Position numbers and translations under genes: made by a program. DNA of 10,973 nucleotides. It comes from Fidelibacterota bacterium. Its GTDB lineage: Bacteria > Fidelibacterota > UBA2242. The stretch is from NCBI GenBank assembly GCA_023133185.1, contig JAGLWX010000046.1, forward strand, positions 1-10,973, written 5' to 3'. Within the stretch, counting starts at the first letter, position 1, and every line of letters begins with the position of its first letter. Positions 6,842 through 10,973 of this stretch are shown here, in pieces. The notes beneath the pieces were generated by a model that was not told the DNA's origin, made no database searches, and was given only the letters and a program-made list of their open reading frames with translations.

Positions 6842-6869
6842 TTTATAGAATTATCTTTATAATTGGCAA
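6842..6869 (-). promoter_or_regulatory. Likely sigma70-type promoter of the GLUG gene
   Basis: On the minus strand TTGCCA (6869-6864) and TATAAA (6847-6842) are 16 bp apart, each five of six to the E. coli consensus. Transcription would start near 6835, leaving about a 20-nt leader before the ATG at 6814 that contains the GGGGG ribosome-binding site. Confidence 0.5.
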
Positions 6870-6945
6870 AACTCGTATTTTGATTTCATCACCTCTTGAG
6901 TTATCTTTTTTATAACTGTTAAATTTAATACCGACATCCACCTCA

Positions 6946-6985
6946 CTTAATCCTTCCGAAGGCTTCGAGCCTTCGGAAGGTTAAG
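6946..6985. repeat. Perfect 13-bp-stem hairpin just after a stop codon
   Basis: CCTTCCGAAGGCT (6952-6964) pairs with AGCCTTCGGAAGG (6968-6980) across a TCG loop; the flanking CTTAA / TTAAG extend it. It begins 5 bp past the stop of the decapitated gene (stop at 6990-6992). No U-run follows on the minus strand, so it is not a standard intrinsic terminator. It may be another REP-like palindrome or an mRNA 3' stabiliser. Confidence 0.75.
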
Positions 6986-6989
6986 TTCT

Positions 6990-7773
6990 CTACTTCAACA
7001 GCAACAGCTTCTTCACATCGTGGAAACTACCTGCCGTCATTACATAAATGTACACTCCTGTAGAAACAAATCTTCCGCTATTATCTCTACCATCCCAGGT
7101 GGCAAAGCGGTAACCCGGCGCCTGTCTTTCCGATATCAGCGTTTTTACTTTCTGACCGAGGATATTGTATATAGCGATCTCTACATGAGAATCTTCAGGT
7201 AATCCATAACCGATCTTCGTTATGGGATTAAACGGATTCGGGAAGTTCTGACCAAGGCTGAAAACTTCCGGTATATATCCCGGATCGCCGATAGCAAGTT
7301 GACGTGCATGGAATTCATAAGGCTCATCAGCGCTTCCAATCATCGCATTCGATTCAAAATCAAATTCTACCGGGATGTATAGCTCAGCCTTTTCCTTCGA
7401 GTCATAAAACCTGAACTGAATATTTTCACCTTCAGATTCATTACTATAGACCATCAGAAAAGTAAAGTAGCGGTCATATACAGGAATATAGATCGGCTGA
7501 GCTACTCCCCGGCACTCATCCCCAACGAATGCTCCCAACACATCGGCTGTGGTATCAGATTCAAAACCATTTACATCAACAATACCGGTGATTGTAATAT
7601 TGTATTGATAATCAGCCGGATTTACAAACCAGCCGGAATTATTCTCGACAAGGACAGAATCCTCTATCGCTTTGGCAAGAGGCATATCACCTTTATAAAA
7701 CCAGAAAGGATAAGTAAGTTCGCCGGGGTGCATAGTATTAAGCATATATCCCAATTAATGTTAATCGTTTCAT
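6990..7773 (-). pseudogene. Decapitated sorting-domain protein gene with a frameshifted start
   Basis: The open part (7754-6990, 254 codons if read from TTG) has no signal peptide. It holds about 40-150 YQYNITITGIVDVNGFESD..LGAFVGDECRGVAQPIY..FTFLMVYSNESEGENIQFRFYD, a beta module often found in FCB surface proteins. The C-terminal sorting domain follows from about 165 (SLGQNFPNPFNPITKIGYGLPE ... LGQKVKTLISERQAPGYR ... GVYIYVMTAG). Directly upstream, at 7773, is an ATG with AGAGG 6 nt before it that reads MKRLTLIGIYA and stops at 7738, in a frame offset by one base from the main one. This looks like the true start of a secreted protein joined out of frame to its C-terminal third, so a large deletion or indel probably removed the middle. 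Expression of an exported product is unlikely. Confidence 0.7.
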
Positions 7774-7811
7774 GATTCAACCTCTTTTAATAAATATTTT
7801 CCATTTCGTTT

Positions 7812-7860
7812 TAATGCCTATAAATAAAAATATCCCACCTCGATAAATTCTTGCGGGATA
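7812..7860 (-). terminator. Terminator-like hairpin, direct-repeat copy 1
   Basis: On minus-strand RNA, UAUCCCGC and GUGGGAUA pair over 8 bp (one G-U), with a 14-nt loop, and five U's and an AU-rich tail follow. The 49-bp sequence recurs at 7927-7975 with four mismatches. Its position fits termination of anything transcribed from 8153 or 8800. Confidence 0.5.
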
Positions 7861-7926
7861 AAATTTGTTCATTTTTATACATTTTAAAATACCTAACTAT
7901 TTTCTATTTCAAATTTCCTCTCTATC

Positions 7927-7975
7927 TAATGCATATAGATAAAAACATCCCACTTCGATAAATTCTTGCGGGATA
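7927..7975 (-). terminator. Terminator-like hairpin, direct-repeat copy 2
   Basis: Second copy, 115 bp from the first. The stem is AUCCCGC / GUGGGAU and is followed by GUUUUUAUC on the minus strand. On the plus strand the tail is also T-rich (ATATTTTTTCC), so it could act in both directions. The motif GATAAATTCTTGCGGGA resembles the CCCGATAAATCGGG palindromes and may be a degenerate relative. Confidence 0.5.
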
Positions 7976-8024
7976 TATTTTTTCCATTTTTTCTTTACTG
8001 TTCAGCATTCTGGACATTCCGATT

Positions 8025-8153
8025 TTATTCTTCAAAAATAATTATCGTATCTTTCTTCGAGGGTCCCTTGGTTTTTAACGGGATGATACCCGGTATTCCA
8101 AAGACCGGAAGCACTATGAAACGAAAATTATTGTAGTCTTGTGAGGTTTTCAT
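8025..8153 (-). CDS. Possible 42-residue small protein
   Basis: ATG at 8153, stop at 8027-8025. The product reads MKTSQDYNNFRFIVLPVFG ... IPLKTKGPSKK ... IIIFEE: a short hydrophobic stretch (FIVLPVFGIPGIIPL), a basic patch and an acidic end. GAGG lies close to the start (about 4 nt). I do not recognise it. It has no signal peptide or known motif and may be chance. It lies between the two terminator-like repeats and the palindrome-ended repeat at 8288. Confidence 0.3.
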   Translation of the reverse strand: MKTSQDYNNFRFIVLPVFGIPGIIPLKTKGPSKKDTIIIFEE

Positions 8154-8210
8154 TACCCTCTTTTCATTTCTTACCAGTTAAAGTGTAATAAGTAAATAAA
8201 CAATACGCAA

Positions 8211-8252
8211 CATAGCAAAACCACTATTGACCATAACAAAACCACTACATTC
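8211..8252. repeat. Two-copy 21-bp tandem repeat
   Basis: CATAGCAAAACCACTATTGAC (8211-8231 begins CATAGCAAAACCACTA) is followed directly by CATAACAAAACCACTACATT at 8232-8251; both share CATA(A/G)CAAAACCACTA. No role is evident. Together with flanking sequence, 8154-8287 shows no gene. Confidence 0.55.
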
Positions 8253-8359
8253 ATACTGTTTCTGAACCTTCCGAATGCTTACACATAAACTTTGCGGAAG
8301 TTCTTTTCCTTTAAATTTGGCAATAGCTCTTCCAAATTGTGAAGTATTTTCGTAACCGT

Positions 8360-8800
8360 TCACGGTTTCTCCAAAGGAACTCCCCTAGAGGAAATTAGAA
8401 ATTGGAAATTAGAAATTAGTGTTATCATAATTTTGTGCTGTTGATAAACGCATTCAATTTGGGACCAGGTTTTTTCCCGAAGGGACTCCTGCGGAGCAAT
8501 TACTTTTTGATATTGTGATGCATCCGCATCAGATAAAACTTTTCTCCTGATTAGTTTCCGTAACCGTGATTTGGTTTCTTCAAGAGATCCTCTTGAATAT
8601 ATATAAAACTTTTTCCTGTCAGATGGAGTATATCTCCCATAACCTTCGGCTATATTTGCTGCTATACTGTCAGATGATCGTATTATCTGATAACCTATAG
8701 TGTTTTGAACTTTTTTATTCCACTTGTCAAAGTTGTGCCAAACCATATCTGACAACTCTTCTGCCAGTTGATAAACATCTAACTCATAGACTCTTTTCAT
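8360..8800 (-). CDS. Four-helix bundle protein (S23/IVP family, TIGR02436-like), C terminus frameshifted
   Basis: 146 codons from the ATG at 8800, with AGGAA about 8 nt upstream. Residues 1-101 match the family: ELDVYQLAEELSDMVW, then IGYQIIRSSDSIAANIAEGYGR (hallmark SIxxNIAEGxGR), then FYIYSRGSLEETKSRLRK. Relatives are proteins encoded in 23S rRNA intervening sequences and the Avd accessory protein of diversity-generating retroelements; a basic nucleic-acid-binding oligomer is likely. Family members usually end near 115-125 residues with LGPKLNAFIN. That ending is here but in another frame: GPKLNAFINSTKL and a TGA at 8427-8425. Two small hairpins (8475-8496) lie at the frame change. Residues 102-146 are therefore not native; LISNFQFLIS is read from the flanking inverted repeat. 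It may be a recently broken gene. Confidence 0.85.
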   Translation of the reverse strand: MKRVYELDVYQLAEELSDMVWHNFDKWNKKVQNTIGYQIIRSSDSIAANIAEGYGRYTPSDRKKFYIYSRGSLEETKSRLRKLIRRKVLSDADASQYQKVIAPQESLREKTWSQIECVYQQHKIMITLISNFQFLISSRGVPLEKP

Positions 8801-8831
8801 TTCTTTTCCTAATTTCTAATTTCCAATTTCT
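8397..8831. repeat. 23-bp perfect inverted repeats framing the four-helix-bundle gene
   Basis: The A/T-rich arm at 8397-8419 (AGAAATTGGAAATTAGAAAT...) is the exact reverse complement of 8809-8831. The arms sit just outside the native gene ends (TGA at 8425, ATG at 8800), with AGGAA of the ribosome-binding site adjoining the right arm. The transcript could close into a long stem with the gene in the loop, as in 23S rRNA intervening sequences. Confidence 0.85.
8475..8496. repeat. Twin mini-hairpin inside the four-helix-bundle gene
   Basis: TCCC-gaa-GGGA (8475-8485) is followed directly by CTCC-tgc-GGAG (8486-8496). A degenerate relative (TTCTCCAAAGGAACTCC...) is at 8368-8391 near the cassette's left end. 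The hairpins lie where the native reading frame of the gene is lost. Confidence 0.55.
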
Positions 8832-8940
8832 GTTCACCCCGTTAGATACTACTAATATTTATTATCTGGAAAATATAAAAAGATGCCAAAATTGTCTTGT
8901 TTAAAAGCACATATTTCAATGTTATCTCACGGGGTGAACA
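8831..8940. repeat. 18-bp inverted pair (17 of 18) around the cassette promoter
   Basis: TGTTCACCCCGTTAGATA (8831-8848) and TATCTCACGGGGTGAACA (8923-8940) are reverse complements but for one base. The outer arm overlaps the cassette's terminal repeat, so its GTTCAC core is present three times in the cassette. The 74-bp interval holds the promoter at 8861-8889. Confidence 0.8.
8861..8889 (-). promoter_or_regulatory. Sigma70-type promoter of the four-helix-bundle gene
   Basis: TTGGCA (8889-8884) and GATAAT (8866-8861) on the minus strand are 17 bp apart, each five of six to consensus. The start would be near 8854, giving a leader of about 54 nt that contains one arm of each inverted repeat. 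The promoter is inside the cassette and would travel with it. Confidence 0.6.
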
Positions 8941-8992
8941 CTTACGTATTTTCCATAATTAAACTTCCGCAAAGTTAGACATGTTACTAATT

Positions 8993-10096
8993 TTACAGAT
9001 TGCCGACATAACTCACCAGATTGACTCCTTTGGCAATATCAAGCTTCTTTCTGAGCCGTACTCTGTAAACTTCTATGGTTTTTACAGTCAGGTTCGTGAG
9101 ATTCGCTATCTCTTTGGTATTCATTTTCAATTTAATGAAGGCGCACATTCGGGTTTCCCGGGGTGTCAGATTCGGATGTTTCTCATATAATTTTTGGAAG
9201 AATTCATTGTGTACATCAAGAAAATAAGATTCAAATTCATCCCACTCCGACGTTGATCCAAATTTTTGAACCAAATTATTAATCGTAGTCTTGACCAGTT
9301 TTTTATACTCATCCAATGTAGCCAAATCGTGATCATGCAAATTTTGAATGGCGGACAACAATCGCTCTTTTCTTTCTGCCATATGCATGACTTTAGACGT
9401 CAATTCCTTATTTTTATATTCCAGCCGTTCTTTTAATAATTTTTCAGTCTTCCTTTTTTCAGTTATATCGGTAATGTCATTAAAGGATATACCTATATAA
9501 TTATTCGTCAGAGGAAATATGGATATTGAATACCAGATTTTTTTCTGATCTTTATTAATAAAGGACATATTATCCAGGTGGACAGGTTGGCTTGATTCCA
9601 GGATTTTTTCACAAATACCCTGGATCCTAATTTTACGAAGTCCCGGTAAGTTCTCTTCAATCGTATTACCTGTTTCAACCTTCAAATCCGCAATATTGGC
9701 ATTTTTAATGGCAGGGTTATTTCTGAACGACCTGAATACCTTACGGTCCCCAATTGATTCCATTTTATAGATGCACAAACCGATATTGATTTTATTGTAA
9801 AAATCAATATATGTACCGATAATCTCCTCGGCAATTTTATGTTCCTGGATTTCTCTTTGAAGATCCTGGTTAATTTTTTCCAACTCATTTATAGTTTTAA
9901 CGAGTAGGAAATCCCGGGCTTCAATTTTTACAATCATCATTCCAAAGGACTCTGCCAGATCGTATATCCGCTCGGGGTAAATATCGGTTTTGGCAAGTTC
10001 GAAAATCTTGTCAGGCTGACCGGTTCTTTTACGGGATACATCCTTAGCAACATCTATGAAATAATCCAATAGAGATTTAATATTTTTATCTTGCAC
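8993..10096 (-). CDS. PAS-domain transcription factor with C-terminal LuxR-type HTH
   Basis: 367 residues if read from the GTG at 10096; probably about 33 longer (see the ribosome-binding site at 10203-10210). About 62-95 is a coiled coil (FLLVKTINELEKINQDLQREIQEHKIAEE). About 96-212 is a PAS-like sensor ending GISFNDITDITEKRK. About 213-255 is a second coiled coil. From about 285, WDEFESYFLDVHNEFFQKLYEKHPNLTPRETRMCAFIKLKMNTKEIANL leads into the recognition helix TVKTIEVYRVRLRKKLDI of a LuxR/NarL-type helix-turn-helix. There is no receiver, kinase or membrane segment, so it is a cytoplasmic regulator whose PAS domain may sense a ligand or the partner. It lies downstream of, and co-directional with, the receiver gene at 10266-10607, so they probably share the promoter at 10637-10665. 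The stop is 16 bp from the palindrome-ended repeat. Confidence 0.88.
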   Translation of the reverse strand: MQDKNIKSLLDYFIDVAKDVSRKRTGQPDKIFELAKTDIYPERIYDLAESFGMMIVKIEARDFLLVKTINELEKINQDLQREIQEHKIAEEIIGTYIDFYNKINIGLCIYKMESIGDRKVFRSFRNNPAIKNANIADLKVETGNTIEENLPGLRKIRIQGICEKILESSQPVHLDNMSFINKDQKKIWYSISIFPLTNNYIGISFNDITDITEKRKTEKLLKERLEYKNKELTSKVMHMAERKERLLSAIQNLHDHDLATLDEYKKLVKTTINNLVQKFGSTSEWDEFESYFLDVHNEFFQKLYEKHPNLTPRETRMCAFIKLKMNTKEIANLTNLTVKTIEVYRVRLRKKLDIAKGVNLVSYVGNL

Positions 10097-10202
10097 CGAT
10101 AATGAGTAAGTTTCCTCACTTAATACAGTAAATTGTTTGCATATTTTCTCAAATTCAGAAAATAGCTGATCCTTTGATTTGAATTCCCTTATTATTTTTT
10201 AA

Positions 10203-10210
10203 CCTCCTTT
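10203..10210 (-). promoter_or_regulatory. Strong ribosome-binding site facing ATA codons, upstream of the PAS-HTH gene
   Basis: AAAGGAGG (10210-10203) is 7 nt before ATA at 10195-10193, with a second ATA at 10192. The frame is open and continuous with the PAS-HTH protein (IIREFKSKDQLFSEFEKI...) and a TAA lies just upstream. No ATG, GTG or TTG is in that frame until the GTG at 10096, which has no ribosome-binding site at a usable distance. Confidence 0.65.
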
Positions 10211-10265
10211 AAAACTTTTTCCCTTTAAAGAGATCATCACTCCATTACTCCATAACAAGTCCGGG

Positions 10266-10607
10266 TTATAAATGAATAAATCTTCTTATTTTCAGCAGGT
10301 TATCTTTTAGAATGTAGCCGCATGCGCCGGCTTCTTTAGCTTCTTTACGCAGAGAAGGCTCGTCATAATTAGTAACCATAAGTACTTTTGCATGTGGGTA
10401 ATCTGTCATGATCTGCTGTGTGGCACGAATACCATCCATTTCCTTCATCCTTATATCCATGAGTACCCAGTCCGGTTTATATTTTGCATAGGCATTTAGG
10501 GCTTTGATACCGTCACAACACTCAAAAAACTCGGTTACGCTGTTTGTCAGGACGTTTTTTATCATTTCCCGCATTTTAACCGAATCTTCGACAATTAGAA
10601 TTTTCAT
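10266..10607 (-). CDS. Single-domain response regulator (CheY-like receiver)
   Basis: 113 residues, the length of one receiver domain. The acidic pocket is E7-D8 (ILIVEDS), the phospho-acceptor is D51 (WVLMDIRMKEMDG), the switch threonine is T79 (VLMVTNYDE) and the conserved lysine is K101 (GYILKDN). It has no output domain, and it ends shortly after alpha 5 would begin. The sequence is nearest to NarL/FixJ-type receivers. Such receivers normally carry their own LuxR-type HTH; here an HTH protein is encoded next, about 70 bp downstream, so the two may act together, though this is inferred. The ATG at 10607 has only a weak ribosome-binding site, and the promoter is 30 bp upstream. No histidine kinase is in the window. 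Confidence 0.9.
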   Translation of the reverse strand: MKILIVEDSVKMREMIKNVLTNSVTEFFECCDGIKALNAYAKYKPDWVLMDIRMKEMDGIRATQQIMTDYPHAKVLMVTNYDEPSLRKEAKEAGACGYILKDNLLKIRRFIHL

Positions 10608-10636
10608 GGAATTTCTACTCTTGCATTCATGTAGAT

Positions 10637-10665
10637 ATTATAAATGATTATGTTAGTTTTGTAAA
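10637..10665 (-). promoter_or_regulatory. Near-consensus sigma70 promoter of the regulator operon
   Basis: TTTACA (10665-10660), a 17-bp spacer and TATAAT (10642-10637) on the minus strand match the consensus at 11 of 12 positions. Transcription should begin near 10630, giving a leader of about 23 nt. Confidence 0.75.
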
Positions 10666-10669
10666 TAGA

Positions 10670-10700
10670 GGGAAACACTCATTTTTATAGGTGTTTACCC
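10670..10700. promoter_or_regulatory. Dyad-symmetric site just upstream of the regulator promoter
   Basis: GGG-AAACAC (10670-10678) and GTGTTT-A-CCC (10691-10700) are inverted, with a 12-nt centre. The dyad is 4 bp beyond the -35 box, centred near -55, a usual place for an activator. It may be bound by the operon's own LuxR-type protein, but no family consensus is clear. Confidence 0.4.
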
Positions 10701-10705
10701 CTATT

Positions 10706-10730
10706 AATTGTCAATTGCTAATTGTCAATT
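10706..10730. repeat. Direct repeat AATTGTCAATT x2
   Basis: Two exact 11-bp copies separated by GCT. A/T-rich, and each nearly self-complementary (AATTG / CAATT). It could be a pair of binding half-sites or simple low-complexity sequence like that around the four-helix-bundle gene. Confidence 0.5.
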
Positions 10731-10973
10731 ATCTTTGTTTCTCTTGGCGCTGCCAGCCCTTGACTTAAGGCGGAATGGGATGAGTTTTTGAATAAGCGTG
10801 AATGTTTGAGACGACTTGAGTTAAGTGGTGGCATACATGTGACTTAACCCAAGCCTGCCGGCAGGTCGGACAGGTGCTGGATAACGGCGCTTAGCTCGAC
10901 CGTTGATAAACATTAACCATCGTCAGTCCCTTTGAGGAATTTATTCGATGAGTACTCCGATTAGAAGTTAAAA
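10731..10973. other. Gene-free right edge with palindromes
   Basis: No supported gene. CTTGAGTTAAGT (10815-10826) and ACTTAACCCAAG (10842-10853) are inverted with one mismatch, and a perfect 12-nt palindrome CCTGCCGGCAGG (10854-10865) adjoins. A start-less open stretch on the minus strand reads LIQKLIPFRLKSRAGSAKR but is bounded by a stop 11 codons upstream of that segment. Its G+C is higher than in the neighbouring genes, and it looks like the end of another repeat or mobile element continuing past the window. Confidence 0.4.

Larger units (their letters stand above)
8352..8945. mobile_element. Putative four-helix-bundle gene cassette with terminal inverted repeats
   Basis: 594 bp inserted into a palindrome-ended repeat. 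The insertion point is visible by comparison with the intact copy at 2961-3046: matching sequence ends after GTATTTTC at 8351 and resumes with GTATTTTC at 8946, so the 8 bp are an exact target duplication. The ends are GTAACCGTTCAC and, inverted, GTAAGTGTTCAC (10 of 12). Inside are the gene, 23-bp inverted repeats that frame it, an 18-bp inverted pair and a sigma70-type promoter. There is no transposase or recombinase gene, so it would have to move in trans, or the four-helix-bundle protein takes part. Confidence 0.6.
8288..8976. repeat. Palindrome-ended repeat split by the four-helix-bundle cassette
   Basis: AACTTTGCGGAAGTT (8288-8302) and AACTTCCGCAAAGTT (8962-8976) are perfect 15-bp inverted ends. 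Bases 8288-8351 and 8954-8976 join to reproduce the 86-bp repeat at 2961-3046. The two halves are separated by 8352-8945, with GTATTTTC present on both sides. The right end lies 16 bp before the stop codon of the PAS-HTH gene. Confidence 0.8.

Noticed and set aside
6946..6985. Intrinsic terminator
   Set aside because: The hairpin is perfect, but no U-run follows on either strand; kept as a repeat.
8178..8363. Minus-strand 61-codon frame
   Set aside because: Crosses the cassette junction and the palindrome-ended repeat; no domain or ribosome-binding site.
850..8800. A complete diversity-generating retroelement
   Set aside because: No reverse transcriptase and no template repeat found; only two family-level resemblances, reported as a low-weight hypothesis.
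8352..8945. 23S rRNA intervening sequence
   Set aside because: The four-helix-bundle gene type and framing inverted repeats fit, but no rRNA sequence surrounds it.

Overview
The window is a non-ribosomal, repeat-rich stretch from an FCB-superphylum bacterium (Bacteroidota/Fibrobacterota/Cloacimonadota/Marinimicrobia/Calditrichota relatives). The evidence is several secreted proteins that end in the YPNPFNP...-type C-terminal sorting module, a FISUMP domain, GLUG repeats and a 'choice-of-anchor' beta-helix. Well-formed sigma70-type promoters (TTTACA-17-TATAAT, TTGGCA-17-GATAAT, TTGCCA-16-TATAAA) argue for a deep FCB lineage rather than Bacteroidota proper, whose primary sigma factor prefers another consensus. 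Every convincing gene is on the minus strand. The genus cannot be told from this sequence. Layout, left to right: the 5' part of a GLUG surface-protein gene (1-304) that leaves the window; 545 bp made almost wholly of dispersed repeats (305-849); a FISUMP protein (850-1605) and a sorting-domain protein (1619-2428) in one likely operon; a stop-truncated beta-helix paralogue (2488-2775); a full beta-helix protein (3050-4810); a second repeat mosaic (4811-5179); a full GLUG protein (5180-6814); a decapitated sorting-domain gene (6990-7773); two terminator-like direct repeats and a doubtful 42-codon ORF (7812-8153); a small palindrome-ended repeat split by a four-helix-bundle gene cassette (8288-8976); a PAS-HTH transcription factor (8993 to 10096 or 10195); a single-domain response regulator (10266-10607) with a strong promoter; and a gene-free right edge containing palindromes. 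Two themes stand out. First, the secreted proteins look like one family with shared heads (ribosome-binding site plus signal peptide) and shared tails (Fn3-like linker plus sorting domain), joined to interchangeable middles (GLUG or beta-helix); truncated and decapitated members lie among them. Second, short palindromic repeats of at least six kinds lie within 5 to 25 bp of nearly every stop codon and have also invaded coding sequence, moving two start codons and frame-shifting the four-helix-bundle gene. The best candidate for something undescribed is at 8344-8953: a four-helix-bundle gene with its own promoter, framed by 23-bp perfect inverted repeats, with imperfect terminal inverted repeats and an exact 8-bp flanking duplication, sitting inside another palindrome-ended repeat whose intact copy is at 2961-3046. 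It looks like a small mobile cassette with no recognisable transposase. The regulators at the right end (receiver plus PAS-HTH protein) probably form one transcription unit; nothing in the sequence shows that they control the surface proteins.
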